Assembly (NCBI RefSeq): GCF_042752395.1
Contig: NZ_JBHYXZ010000010.1
Coordinates: 33,309 to 97,308 of the forward strand
Direction: 5' to 3'
Source: Actinosynnema sp042752395
GTDB lineage: Bacteria; Actinomycetota; Actinomycetes; Mycobacteriales; Pseudonocardiaceae
DNA: 64,000 nucleotides
Part shown: in pieces, positions 16,701 through 25,065 of the stretch
Position numbering within the stretch: position 1 is the stretch's first letter
Layout: the number at the start of each line of letters is the position of its first letter
Translations under genes and position numbers: made by a program
The notes under the pieces: model-generated
What the model saw: the letters and a program-made list of their open reading frames with translations, nothing else
The model's database searches: none
Told to the model about the DNA's origin: nothing

Positions 16701-17699
16701 GTGTCCACCGTGAAGTCGTCGAACCCGGCCGGGTCCGCGCTGCCGTCGCTGGCCCGCGCGCTGACGAGGGTCGAGGACGAGATCAAGGCGCTGGCGACGT
16801 CGTCGTCCCTGCCGGTCGTGAACAGCGCCTCCGGCCGGATCACCGGGGCGGGCGGCAAGCGCCTGCGGTCGGTGCTGATCCTGTCCGGGTCGCTGGCCGT
16901 GTCGGGCACGATCACGGACCGGGCCGTCACCGCCGCCGCGTGCGTCGAGCTGCTGCACGCCGGCTCGCTCGTGCACGACGACCTGATGGACGACGCCGAG
17001 GAGCGGCGCGGTGTCCGCACGGTCGACGCGGACTGGGGTCCCGGCCCGGCCGTGCTGGTCGGCGACTTCCTGCTGGCCCGCGCGAGCCAGGCCGCGCTGG
17101 AGCGCATCTCGCCGTTCGCCGCCGGGCGGCTCGCCCGGGTGGTGACGGACCTGGTCGAGGGCCAGGTGCTGGAGGTCATGGACCTCTACGACCCGCACCG
17201 CAGCCCGGAGTCCGCGCTCCGGTCCGTCCGGCTGAAGACCGGCGCGCTGTTCGAGGTGGGCGGCGTGCTGGCCGCCCACTGCGCCGACGCCGACGAGGCG
17301 ACCGCGGCCGGGCTGGCCCGGTTCGGCGCGCTGTTCGGGCTGATGTTCCAGATCCTCGACGACCTGCTGGACCTCGTGTCCACCGCGCAGCGGTTGGGCA
17401 AGCCGGTCGGCCACGACCTGCGCCAGGGCGTCTACACGTTCCCGCTGCTGCGCGCCCTGACCGACGACCAGCGCGACCTGCTCGCGCGGCGCGGCCGCGA
17501 GCTGACCGACGCGGAGGTCGCCGGGCTGCTGGCCGAGCTGCGGCAGACCGGCCTGGTCGCCGACACGCTGGCGCACTGCACGGCGCTGGCCGCGCGGGCG
17601 GTGCGCGCCCTGCCGGACCTGCCCGACTCCGAGGCGCTGGCCACGCTGCGGGCCCTGCCGGACGCCTACCTCGACTGGGCCGCCTCGCAGACGGGGTAG
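16701..17699 (+). CDS. Polyprenyl diphosphate synthase (IdsA/GrcC family)
   Basis: A 332-residue trans-prenyltransferase carrying both aspartate-rich motifs: HDDLMDD (residues 92-98) and DDLLD (220-224), with the basic GGKRLRS substrate-binding stretch near residue 53. It condenses isopentenyl diphosphate onto an allylic diphosphate for menaquinone, carotenoid or other isoprenoids. Product length cannot be decided from the motifs alone. GTG 16701 gives a normal N-terminus; a GTG three codons later is an alternative. The sequence upstream of the start overlaps no other credible frame. Confidence 0.92.
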   Translation: MSTVKSSNPAGSALPSLARALTRVEDEIKALATSSSLPVVNSASGRITGAGGKRLRSVLILSGSLAVSGTITDRAVTAAACVELLHAGSLVHDDLMDDAEERRGVRTVDADWGPGPAVLVGDFLLARASQAALERISPFAAGRLARVVTDLVEGQVLEVMDLYDPHRSPESALRSVRLKTGALFEVGGVLAAHCADADEATAAGLARFGALFGLMFQILDDLLDLVSTAQRLGKPVGHDLRQGVYTFPLLRALTDDQRDLLARRGRELTDAEVAGLLAELRQTGLVADTLAHCTALAARAVRALPDLPDSEALATLRALPDAYLDWAASQTG

Positions 17700-17726
17700 A
17701 GCGCGGGCCGGCCGACCACGATCGCC

Positions 17727-17732
17727 TAGACT
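17727..17732 (+). promoter_or_regulatory. Putative -10 box for leaderless CobC-like gene
   Basis: TAGACT lies seven bases before the ATG at 17740, with no Shine-Dalgarno between. This spacing suggests a leaderless transcript starting the CobC-Nif3-zinc ribbon-RNase H operon. Confidence 0.55.
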
Positions 17733-17739
17733 CGCGGCG

Positions 17740-18783
17740 ATGACCAGCCAGGACCCCGGCCGGGCGCTGCTGCGCCACCACGGCGACGTCGACGCCGCGA
17801 CCGGGCTCGCGGACTTCGCGGTGAACGTGCGGCTGCCCGCGCCGCCCGCGTGGCTGCGCGACCGGCTCGTCGCCGCGCTGGACGATCTCGGCCCCTACCC
17901 GGCCGCCGCCGCCGACGAACGCGCCCGCGCCGCCGTCGCCGCGAGGCACGGCCGCGCCCCCGACGAGGTGCTGGTCCTCAACGGCGCCGCGGAGGGGTTC
18001 GCGCTGCTCCCGGTCCTGCGCCCGACCCTGGCCGCGGTCGTGCACCCGTCGTTCACCGAGCCCGAGGTGGCGCTGCTGGACGCCGGCGTGCCCGTGCGGC
18101 GGGTCCCGCTGTGCCCCGGGGACGGCTACGCGCTGCGGCCCGACCTGGTGCCCGACGAGGCCGACCTGGTGGTGCTCGGCAACCCGACCAACCCGACGTC
18201 CGTGCTGCACCCGGCCGACGTGGTGGCGTCGCTGGCCCGGCCCGGCCGGGTGCTGGTGGTGGACGAGGCGTTCGCCGACGCCGTGCCCGGCGAACCGGCG
18301 TCGCTGGCGGGCCGCGCCGACCTGCCCGGCCTGCTGGTGCTGCGCAGCCTCACCAAGACCTGGGGCCTGGCGGGCCTGCGCGCGGGCTACCTGCTCGGCG
18401 CGCCGGACCTGCTGGCCCGGCTCGCCCTGCACCGGCCCCGGTGGCCGGTGGGCAGCCTGGTGCTGGAGGCCGTCACGGCGTGCTGCGAGCCGGCCGCGGT
18501 GGCCGAGGCGGAGGCGATGGCGCGGGAGGCGCGGGAGCACACGGCGCACGCCGTCGGGCTGCTGGGCGACCTCGTGGTCGTGCCGCCGTCCGCGCCGTTC
18601 GTGCTGCTGCGCGTGCCGCAGGGCGCGCGGGTGCGGCAGGCGTTGCGGGACAAGGGGATCGCGGTCCGGCGCGGCGACACGTTCCCCGGCCTGACCCCCG
18701 ACCACCTCCGGGTCGCGGTCCGCGATCCCGGGGAGTTCGCCCTGCTGGCGGACGCGCTGCGAGTCGTGCTGGAGGAGCTGTGA
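17740..18783 (+). CDS. CobC-like pyridoxal-phosphate aminotransferase (Rv2231c family)
   Basis: A 347-residue fold-type I PLP enzyme. The Schiff-base lysine is Lys206 in SLTKTWGLAGLRAGY; the NPTNPT motif and VVDEAF (cofactor-binding Asp) precede it, and a late arginine lies in LRVAVRDP. The family resembles threonine-phosphate decarboxylase CobD of Salmonella and histidinol-phosphate aminotransferase; actinobacterial members are called CobC because of the nearby cobalamin gene. A role in making the aminopropanol phosphate arm is plausible but not shown by the sequence. It is the first gene of a tightly packed operon. Confidence 0.88.
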   Translation: MTSQDPGRALLRHHGDVDAATGLADFAVNVRLPAPPAWLRDRLVAALDDLGPYPAAAADERARAAVAARHGRAPDEVLVLNGAAEGFALLPVLRPTLAAVVHPSFTEPEVALLDAGVPVRRVPLCPGDGYALRPDLVPDEADLVVLGNPTNPTSVLHPADVVASLARPGRVLVVDEAFADAVPGEPASLAGRADLPGLLVLRSLTKTWGLAGLRAGYLLGAPDLLARLALHRPRWPVGSLVLEAVTACCEPAAVAEAEAMAREAREHTAHAVGLLGDLVVVPPSAPFVLLRVPQGARVRQALRDKGIAVRRGDTFPGLTPDHLRVAVRDPGEFALLADALRVVLEEL

Positions 18784-19607
18784 CCACGCTCGGGGACGTG
18801 CTGGCCGTGCTGGAGGCCGCCTACCCGCCCGCGACCGCCGAGTCGTGGGACGCCGTCGGCCTCGTCTGCGGCGACCGCGCCGAGCCGGTGACCAGGGCGC
18901 TGTTCTGCGTCGACCCCGTCGAGTCCACAGTGGACGAGGCGTTGGAGGTCGGCGCGCAGCTGCTCGTGGCGCACCACCCGCTGATGCTGCGCGGCGTCAC
19001 GGGCGTGCCCGCGGACGACCCCAAGGGCGGGCTGGTCCACCGGCTCATCCGCGCGGGCGTCGCGCTCTACACCGCCCACACCAACGCCGACGCGGCCAGC
19101 CCCGGCGTGTCCGACGCCCTGGCCGAGGCCCTCGGCCTGCGGGTCACCGGCCCGCTCGTGCCCGGCGGGGACGGCGCGGCCACCGGCATCGGCCGGATCG
19201 GCGAGCTGGACCGCCCCGAACCGCTGCGCGACTTCGCCCGGCGCGTCGCCGACGCGCTGCCGGCGACGGCGTGGGGCGTGCGCGCGGCGGGCGACCCGGA
19301 CCGGCCCGTGCGGCGGGTCGCGGTGTGCGGCGGCGCGGGCGACGGCTACCTGGCCGACGCGACCCGCGCGGGCGTGGACGCCTACGTCACCGCCGACCTG
19401 CGGCACCACCCGGCGGGCGAGCACCTGGCCGCGGGCGGGCCCGCGCTGGTCGACGTGGCGCACTGGGCCAGCGAGCAGCCGTGGTGCGCGCAGGCGGCGC
19501 ACGTCGTGCGCACCGCGTTCGGCGGTACCGTCGAAGTCCTCGTCTCGACCCGCCGGACCGATCCGTGGACCGTCGGCGTGACGAGCCGAACAGGAGCATC
19601 CCGATGA
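18780..19607 (+). CDS. Nif3-like dinuclear metal-centre protein
   Basis: A 275-residue member of the Nif3/YbgI/DUF34 family, starting at a GTG that overlaps the previous stop (GTGA). Metal ligands are recognisable in the AHHPL segment near residue 65, in YTAHTNAD around residue 100, and in DVAHWASEQPW near the C-terminus (the late H-x3-E). Family members form hexameric rings with two metals per chain; their reaction is unsettled, with GTP cyclohydrolase-like and NIF3 repair roles proposed. The Rv2230c equivalent sits between the same neighbours in mycobacteria. Confidence 0.93.
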   Translation: MTTLGDVLAVLEAAYPPATAESWDAVGLVCGDRAEPVTRALFCVDPVESTVDEALEVGAQLLVAHHPLMLRGVTGVPADDPKGGLVHRLIRAGVALYTAHTNADAASPGVSDALAEALGLRVTGPLVPGGDGAATGIGRIGELDRPEPLRDFARRVADALPATAWGVRAAGDPDRPVRRVAVCGGAGDGYLADATRAGVDAYVTADLRHHPAGEHLAAGGPALVDVAHWASEQPWCAQAAHVVRTAFGGTVEVLVSTRRTDPWTVGVTSRTGASR

Positions 19608-19617
19608 GAGGTCCACA

Positions 19618-20355
19618 GTGAAAGCCGATCCCGCCGTGCAGCGCAGGCTCCTCGACCTCGCGCGGGTCGACGCCGAACTGTCGCGCGTCACCCACCGGCG
19701 CCGCACGCTGCCGGAGATCGCCGAGATCGCCGAGGCGGAGAAGCAGGTGCGCGCCAAGCAGGACGCGCTGACCACGGTCGAGACGACCCTGGGCGACCTC
19801 GACCGCGAGGTCCGGCGCCAGGAGACCGAGATCGACCAGGTGCGGGCCCGCGAGGAGCGCGACCGCGCGCTGCTCCAGGGCGGCGCGGTCGGCGCGAAGC
19901 AGCTCACCGACCTGGAGCACGAGCTGGCCACCCTCGGCCGCCGCCGCGGCGCGCTGGAGGACGACCTGCTGGAGCTGATGGAACGCCGCGAGGCCGTCGA
20001 AGCCGACCTCCAGCACGCCCGCGTCGAGCTGGACAAGGCGCAGGAGTCGCTCGCCGACGCCGCCCGCCGCCGGGACGCCGCGCTCGCCGACCTGGAGTCC
20101 ACCGAGGCCAAGCGCACCGCCGACCGAGAGGGCCTGACCGGCCAGTTCCCCCAGCCGCTGCTCGCCCTCTACGACCGCGTGCGGGCGCACAAGGGCATCG
20201 GCGCGGCGCTGTTGCAGTCACGGCGCTGCGGCGCGTGCCGGATCGAGCTGGACCGCAGCGCGATCGCGCACGTCAAGGAGTCGGCGGCCGACGAGGTCGT
20301 GCAGTGCGAGGAGTGCGGCGCGATCATGGTGCGGACCGGGGAATCGGGTCTGTGA
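19618..20355 (+). CDS. Coiled-coil C4 zinc-ribbon protein (Rv2229c/CT398 type)
   Basis: A 245-residue protein. About residues 5-175 form a long antiparallel coiled coil rich in Arg, Glu and Leu. The C-terminus is a zinc ribbon with Cys204, Cys207, Cys230 and Cys233 (CGAC and CEEC). Related structures suggest a nucleic-acid-binding or scaffold role, but no reaction is known. The GTG start lies 10 nt after the Nif3 stop, and the stop overlaps the next GTG, so all four genes of this block are probably one mRNA. Confidence 0.88.
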   Translation: MKADPAVQRRLLDLARVDAELSRVTHRRRTLPEIAEIAEAEKQVRAKQDALTTVETTLGDLDREVRRQETEIDQVRAREERDRALLQGGAVGAKQLTDLEHELATLGRRRGALEDDLLELMERREAVEADLQHARVELDKAQESLADAARRRDAALADLESTEAKRTADREGLTGQFPQPLLALYDRVRAHKGIGAALLQSRRCGACRIELDRSAIAHVKESAADEVVQCEECGAIMVRTGESGL

Positions 20356-21461
20356 AGGTCGTCGTCGAGGCGGACGGCGGGTCGCGCGGCAACCCCGGGC
20401 CCGCCGGCTACGGCGCGGTCGTGCTGGACGAAGCGGGCGCGGTGCTGGCCGAGCGGTCCGCCGGGATCGGCGTCGCCACCAACAACGTCGCCGAGTACCA
20501 GGGGCTCATCGCCGGGCTGGAGGCGGCGGCCGAGCTGGGCGCGTCCGCCGTGGACGTGCGGATGGACTCCAAGCTCGTGGTCGAGCAGATGTCCGGGCGC
20601 TGGCAGGTCAAGCACCCGGCCATGCAGCCGCTGGCCGCCCGCGCCCGCGAGGTGGCGCGGTCGTTCGACCGGGTGGGCTACACGTGGATCCCGCGCGAGC
20701 GCAACCGGCGCGCCGACCGGCTGGCCAACCTGGCGATGGACGAGCAGGCGGGCGTCGGCCGGCCGGAGAAGTCCGGGCCCGCCCGGCCCGAGCCGCAGCA
20801 GCCCGACGCGGCGATCAGCTCACCCGCGTCGTGGACCGGCGCGGTCGGCGAGCCGACCCGGCTGTACCTGCTGCGGCACGGCCAGACCGAGCTGTCGGCA
20901 GCCCGCCGCTACTCCGGGCGCGGCAACCCGCCGCTGACCGACGTCGGCCGCGCGCAGGCCGACGCCGCGGCCCGCCGGCTCGCCAAGGTCGAGGGCCTGG
21001 CCGCGGTCGTGTCGTCGCCGCTGGGGCGGGCGCGGGAGACCGCGCGGGCGGTCGCGGCGGCCACCGGCGCGGAGCTGTCCTGGGACGACGACCTGATCGA
21101 GACCGACTTCGGCGCGTGGGAAGGGCTCACGTTCGCCGAGGCGGCCGAGCGCGACCCCGACGTGCACCGGCGGTGGCTGGGCGACCCGTCCGTGCCCACG
21201 CCCGGCGGCGAGAGCTTCGACCAGGTGCACCACCGGGTCCGCCGGGCCCGCAACGCCCTCGTGTCCCGCTTCGGCGGCGCGAACGTCGTCGTGGTCAGCC
21301 ACGTGACCCCGATCAAGTGCCTGCTGCGGATGGCGCTGGACGTGGGGCCGTCGCTGCTGTTCCGGCTGCACCTGGACCTCGCGTCGCTGTCGGTGGTCGA
21401 GTTCTACCCCGACGGCCTCGCGTCCGTGCGGCTGGTCAACGACACCTCGCACCTGGTCTAA
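20352..21461 (+). CDS. Bifunctional RNase H / histidine (CobC-like) phosphatase
   Basis: A 369-residue two-domain protein. Residues 1 to about 130 form type I RNase H with catalytic residues in EADGGSRGNPG (Asp8), NNVAEYQGL (Glu) and RMDSKLV (Asp). A short linker leads to a phosphoglycerate-mutase-type phosphatase whose catalytic histidine is in LLRHGQTE near residue 175, with a second histidine in VVVSHVTPIK. The M. tuberculosis counterpart Rv2228c has the same fusion, with RNA-DNA hybrid cleavage and acid phosphatase activity linked to alpha-ribazole phosphate. The GTG overlaps the previous stop (GTGA) and the stop overlaps the convergent FMN reductase. Confidence 0.95.
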   Translation: MKVVVEADGGSRGNPGPAGYGAVVLDEAGAVLAERSAGIGVATNNVAEYQGLIAGLEAAAELGASAVDVRMDSKLVVEQMSGRWQVKHPAMQPLAARAREVARSFDRVGYTWIPRERNRRADRLANLAMDEQAGVGRPEKSGPARPEPQQPDAAISSPASWTGAVGEPTRLYLLRHGQTELSAARRYSGRGNPPLTDVGRAQADAAARRLAKVEGLAAVVSSPLGRARETARAVAAATGAELSWDDDLIETDFGAWEGLTFAEAAERDPDVHRRWLGDPSVPTPGGESFDQVHHRVRRARNALVSRFGGANVVVVSHVTPIKCLLRMALDVGPSLLFRLHLDLASLSVVEFYPDGLASVRLVNDTSHLV

Positions 21462-22015
21462 CCGGCCGGCCGCAACCGGGGCCGCTCGCGGCGGAACCGG
21501 GCGTCCTGCACGGCCATCGCGAACCGGTCCACCGCCGCGCGAATCGCGTCGGCGGCTTTCGGCGCGATCACGCCGTTCTCGATGTCGTGGTCGAGCACGA
21601 ATTCGCCGCGCAGCACGGAATCCGCGCCTTTGCCCGCGAGCAACGGGTTCAGCGCGTAGTCCATCGCGACCAGGAACCCCTGGCTCCCGCCGGTCGCCAA
21701 AGGCAGGATCACTCGACCGCGCAACGCCCTCTTCGGCAACATGTCGACGAGCGCCTTCACCAGCCCGCTGTACGCCGCGCGGTACACCGGGCTGGCGACC
21801 ACGATGCCGTCCGCGCGCAGCACCGAGGCGACCGCGTCCCCGATGTCCGGGTCGCGCAGGTCCTCGGTGAGCAGCGGCAACGTGGGCAGTTGGCGCACGT
21901 GCAGGGTCCGCACCCCGTACCCGGCCTCGCGCAGCAGGGCCTCGACGTGGGACACGACGACGCCGGTGCGCGACGTCGGCGACGGACCGCCGGAAATCAT
22001 CAGAATGGACGACAT
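21458..22015 (-). CDS. NADPH-dependent FMN reductase (SsuE-like)
   Basis: A 185-residue flavodoxin-fold protein: SGGPSPTSRTG at the N-terminus binds flavin phosphate, and ASPVYRAAYSGLVKALVDMLP and PLATGGSQG complete the NADPH:FMN reductase signature. SsuE-type enzymes supply reduced FMN to alkanesulfonate or related monooxygenases. Sulfur control is supported by the cysteine-ending leader peptide just upstream (22066-22143). No monooxygenase is adjacent. The ATG at 22015 has an AAAGGGG Shine-Dalgarno 10 nt upstream that lies inside a possible hairpin. Confidence 0.88.
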   Translation of the reverse strand: MSSILMISGGPSPTSRTGVVVSHVEALLREAGYGVRTLHVRQLPTLPLLTEDLRDPDIGDAVASVLRADGIVVASPVYRAAYSGLVKALVDMLPKRALRGRVILPLATGGSQGFLVAMDYALNPLLAGKGADSVLRGEFVLDHDIENGVIAPKAADAIRAAVDRFAMAVQDARFRRERPRLRPAG

Positions 22016-22025
22016 GGCTCGCTGA

Positions 22026-22042
22026 CCCCTTTCGGGAAAAGG
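22026..22042 (-). promoter_or_regulatory. Hairpin over the FMN reductase ribosome binding site
   Basis: On the minus strand CCTTTTCCCGAAAGGGG can fold with CCTTT pairing AAAGG, burying the AAAGGGG Shine-Dalgarno. Such a structure is what a leader peptide stalled at cysteine codons would open or close. The stem is short, so this is a suggestion only. Confidence 0.4.
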
Positions 22043-22065
22043 CTCTGGGTGCGACATAAAATCGG

Positions 22066-22143
22066 TCAGCGACAACAGATCGCGGCGGCGGTCCGACCGA
22101 AGTCGACGTGCCGGCGGCGGGTGAGCCCCCCGATTCCTGGCAT
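22066..22143 (-). CDS. Cysteine-rich putative leader peptide
   Basis: A 25-residue frame from ATG 22143 ends RRRHVDFGRTAAAICCR, matching the R-R-H-V-D-x...A-I-C pattern of the small putative leader peptides that precede sulfur-assimilation genes in actinomycetes. Two consecutive cysteine codons sit just before the stop. Ribosomes would stall there when charged tRNA-Cys is short. The stop lies 50 nt before the FMN reductase start, a normal attenuator distance. Too short to be found by usual gene callers. Confidence 0.75.
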   Translation of the reverse strand: MPGIGGLTRRRHVDFGRTAAAICCR

Positions 22144-22219
22144 GGTTTCGAGTAGAGCAGCAAGCCCACATCGCGACAAGGTTCCGCGGCCCGGGTTCCA
22201 CCTCCTGGGAACCCGCCGG

Positions 22220-22225
22220 TATCCT
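22220..22225 (+). promoter_or_regulatory. Putative -10 box of the RNase P RNA gene
   Basis: TATCCT ends five bases before the first paired base of the RNase P RNA at about 22231. An inverted repeat (GGGTTCC and GGGAACCC) precedes it at 22193-22214. Confidence 0.45.
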
Positions 22226-22230
22226 GGTGG

Positions 22231-22640
22231 GGCGGATGAGTCGGCAGGGCGGCCGCGTCGACGGGTCCCCGGATCCGTCGCCGAGGAAAGTCCGGACTCC
22301 ACAGGGCAGGGTGGTTGTCAACGGCAACCAGGGGCGACCCTCGGGACAGTGCCACAGAGAACAGACCGCCCCGGCGCGAGCCGGGGTAAGGGTGAAACGG
22401 TGGTGTAAGAGACCACCAGCGTCCCCGGTGACGGGGACGGCTCGGTAAACCCCACCCGGAGCAAGGCCAAGAGGGTGCCCCAGGGCACCTGCGCAGGCGA
22501 TCGAGGGCGGCCCGTCCGATGCCTGCGGGTAGGCCGCAAGAGCCTGTCGGCGACGGCAGGCCGAGATGGATGGCCGCCGAACGGGACCGCCGCGAGGCGC
22601 CCGGGAACAGAATCCGGCTTACATGCCGGCTCATCCGCCC
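22231..22640 (+). ncRNA. rnpB: RNase P RNA, bacterial class A
   Basis: The conserved cores are clear: GAGGAAAGTCCGGACTCCAC near 22272, a central region with ACAGAGAACAGACCGCC and GGTAAGGGTGAAACGGTG, CGGTAAACCCCACCCGGAGC, and the 3' AACAGAATCCGGCTTACATG. The 5' GGCGGATGAG pairs with 3' CTCATCCGCC to close helix P1, which sets the ends. The length of about 410 is normal for actinobacteria. This is the catalytic RNA that trims tRNA 5' ends. It is transcribed divergently from the leader peptide and FMN reductase. Confidence 0.97.
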
Positions 22641-22855
22641 CTCTCCGCCCTTCGGGCGCTCCGGCCGCCGTCCGGGCGCACCCGTCCGCGCGCCCACCGC
22701 TTGCGAGGCGCACTCGCCCGCCTATACATCCCTTGCGCGCCAACGGTGTTACACAAGTGAGGCCGTTCGAGTGGTTGTCGGTATCAACCCCGTCCGGCCC
22801 GGATCCTCCTCGCAGACCGCGGGCCCTGCCCCGCGGTGCCACGAGGGAGGAACCG

Positions 22856-24466
22856 ATGTCCACCACCAAGCGGCGAGCCGGCGCCTGGCTCGCCCTGACC
22901 GGCCTGATGGGTGCGACGGCGATCACCGGGGCCGCCGCCACCGCCGCGGCCGCACCGGCGGAGCTGCCGGTGTACGAAGTCCGGTCCGCCGGGCTCACCC
23001 CGGACCAGGCCGCCGCGTTGCAGCGCGCGTTCGGCCTCAAGGACGTGCGCCTGGCCGAGGACGGCTCGGTGTCGTTCGCCGACGAGTCCACCTACCTGCG
23101 CGTGCCCGGCCTGGACCAGGGCGCGGGCAAGCCCGACGAGGACGGGATCGGGACCACGGCGACGGCGCTCGACCTGGACGGGCTCAAGCGCCTGCGCGCC
23201 GTGCCCGTCGAGGACGCCACCAGGAAGACGCTCGAAGCGCTGCGCGGCGTCGGGCTGCTGCCCGCGAACGCCACGCCCACCGCCGGGCAGACGACGTTCG
23301 AGGTCGTCGACGCCAACCAGAAGGCCGTGGTGACCGCGCCGCTGGACACCGCCGTGTCGTTCGCGTTCGCGCTCGACGGCGTGCCGCTGGAGGGGCCGGG
23401 GGCGAAGCTGCGGGTCGCGTTCGACGGCCAGGGCGCGGTCGCGGGCCTGACCTACGCCACCCGTGAGGTGGTGAAGACCGGCAGCGTGCCCGTGGTCGGC
23501 CTGGACGAGGGCCTGAAGCGGTGCGCCGACCTGTTCGGCACGAGCGTGCGGCCGACCGGCGCGTCCTACGTGTACGAGGCCCCGCCGCTGGCCGAGAAGG
23601 TCGCGAAGCTGGAGCCGGGCCTGCGGTGCGACGGCGTGAACTCCGACGGCGCGGCCGTGCAGTCGGTGATCGTCGGCGCGGCCGTGGACGCCCGCCTGCC
23701 CGAGCCGGGCCCGGCCGACCCGCCGCGCCAGGAGAGCGCGTTCACCCCGCAGTGGACCACCCGGGTCGACGTCGGCAGCGAGGGCACCGGTCCGTGCTCG
23801 GGGCTGCCGTGGACGGCGAACAACCTGGCGTCGTTCAACAACCGGTTCACCGCCGCGGGCGTGCCGGTGCAGTTCAGCTGGCTCAACGCCAACGCGTGGG
23901 AGCGGGACTTCAAGGACCCGGCGTTCCCCGGCGGGCAGGACCACCTGTACGCCGACGACGTGGACATGACGTACTGGCAGGGGCACGGCTCGCCGACCGG
24001 CTTCTCGTTCGCCGGGTGCAGCAGCAACACCGACACGTTCCTGTCCAACAACGACGCGCGGTGGGGCAACCGGGACGTCGAGTGGATGAGCCTGTTCACC
24101 TGCTCGATCCTGCAGGGCACGTCGGGCGGGCAGAGCTGGGCGGCGCGGTGGGGCAAGGCGTTCCGCGGGCTGCACCAGATCAACAGCTTCGACACCGTCT
24201 CGTACCACAGCGCCGTGCACGGCGGGAAGTTCGCGAACTACCTGCTGCGGACGCCGTTCCTGTGGTGGAACAAGCCGATGAAGGTGCGGGACGCGTGGGC
24301 GCAGGCGTCGATCGACACGCAGCCGGCGTCCGTGCGGTGGGCGACCATGGGGCCGATCGGCCTCGGCGGCCTGGCCAACTTCAACGACTACTTCTGGAAC
24401 AAGGGGCCGGTCGGCCCGGACACGTTGCCCACGTTCGGCTACTGGCGGATCTCGGGCCTGAGCTGA
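22856..24466 (+). CDS. Secreted DUF6345-type protein
   Basis: A 536-residue protein with a signal peptide: basic KRR, hydrophobic core, then alanine-rich cleavage region near residues 30-33. About residues 35-270 resemble a propeptide-like region and the C-terminal part is a DUF6345-type domain. It contains YWQGHGSP with His377 and LFTCSIL with Cys416; the His-Gly/Cys pair and its 39-residue spacing recall clan CD (caspase/gingipain) cysteine peptidases, which is my inference and not an established assignment. The ATG at 22856 follows a GAGGGAGG Shine-Dalgarno. No partner genes are adjacent. Confidence 0.82.
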   Translation: MSTTKRRAGAWLALTGLMGATAITGAAATAAAAPAELPVYEVRSAGLTPDQAAALQRAFGLKDVRLAEDGSVSFADESTYLRVPGLDQGAGKPDEDGIGTTATALDLDGLKRLRAVPVEDATRKTLEALRGVGLLPANATPTAGQTTFEVVDANQKAVVTAPLDTAVSFAFALDGVPLEGPGAKLRVAFDGQGAVAGLTYATREVVKTGSVPVVGLDEGLKRCADLFGTSVRPTGASYVYEAPPLAEKVAKLEPGLRCDGVNSDGAAVQSVIVGAAVDARLPEPGPADPPRQESAFTPQWTTRVDVGSEGTGPCSGLPWTANNLASFNNRFTAAGVPVQFSWLNANAWERDFKDPAFPGGQDHLYADDVDMTYWQGHGSPTGFSFAGCSSNTDTFLSNNDARWGNRDVEWMSLFTCSILQGTSGGQSWAARWGKAFRGLHQINSFDTVSYHSAVHGGKFANYLLRTPFLWWNKPMKVRDAWAQASIDTQPASVRWATMGPIGLGGLANFNDYFWNKGPVGPDTLPTFGYWRISGLS

Positions 24467-24510
24467 CCCGGGGCACGTGACGCGAAGGGGTCCCTCCCGC
24501 ACCTGGGGGT

Positions 24511-24528
24511 CGGAAGGGGCCCCTTCCG
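24511..24528. terminator. Perfect 18-bp palindrome, possible terminator
   Basis: CGGAAGGGGCCCCTTCCG reads the same on both strands and lies 45 bases after the DUF6345 gene. It could fold into a hairpin only with strained loop geometry, so an operator or recombination site is also possible. No T-run follows. Confidence 0.4.
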
Positions 24529-24597
24529 CGCGTGTCGAACCTCCAGCGCCCGTGTGTCGAACGCCCGGGTACCGCGAGTTCGACGTTCAGGACGGCC

Positions 24598-24707
24598 CGA
24601 CGCGGTCCCGAGCGTTGAACTCACGGGTCCCGAGCGTTCGACTCGCGCGTTCCGAACGTAGGACTCTCGCGTTCTGAACGTAGGACTCACGCGTTCTGGA
24701 GGTAGGA
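24598..24707. repeat. Tandem array of imperfect 22-bp repeats
   Basis: Four exact-length units lie at 24620-24641, 24642-24663, 24664-24685 and 24686-24707, with a diverged fifth unit from about 24598. The consensus is close to CTCRCGYGTTCYGAACGTAGGA. The array fills the space between the DUF6345 gene and the minus-strand gene ending at 24721. Unit length and lack of spacers exclude CRISPR. Function unknown. Confidence 0.8.
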
Positions 24708-24720
24708 CACGCGGGTGGGG

Positions 24721-25065
24721 TCAGGTGCGGCGGGCGGGGCGGCCCGGGGGCATGCGGAAGACCGGGCGGAACGCCTCGCCGCCGTTGTAGCGGCGTTCCA
24801 GCTCGGCCACGTAGGCGGCGACGGCCGGGTTCACGATGTCGGCCAGGCTGCGCACGCCCGCCTCCGCCTCGTACGCCGCCAGGTAGGTCGCCGCCGCCCG
24901 CGCCCGCTCCAGCACGTCCTGGTCGAAGTTGACCGTCCGCTGCACCCGCCGCCCGGTTTGCCGGTCCTGACCGGTAACCTGATCACCGCCCGAGACGGCC
25001 ACCGAGACGGTGATCTCGTTCACTCCGGTGGCTGGTTCGGGCACGGCCTCGGGCGGCTGGGTCAT
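24721..25065 (-). CDS. Small putative DNA-binding protein (ribbon-helix-helix/ParB-like)
   Basis: A 114-residue protein. The first 40 residues are flexible and polar. Residues about 42-95 (RRVQRTVNFDQDVLERARAA onward) look like a ribbon-helix-helix: a short beta strand, then two helices and a tyrosine-rich end. Similar small proteins accompany secretion or partition modules in actinomycetes. It faces away from the type IV-like cluster that starts 384 nt away, so it may regulate or position that cluster. The assignment rests on pattern only. The ATG at 25065 has no strong ribosome binding site. Confidence 0.6.
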   Translation of the reverse strand: MTQPPEAVPEPATGVNEITVSVAVSGGDQVTGQDRQTGRRVQRTVNFDQDVLERARAAATYLAAYEAEAGVRSLADIVNPAVAAYVAELERRYNGGEAFRPVFRMPPGRPARRT

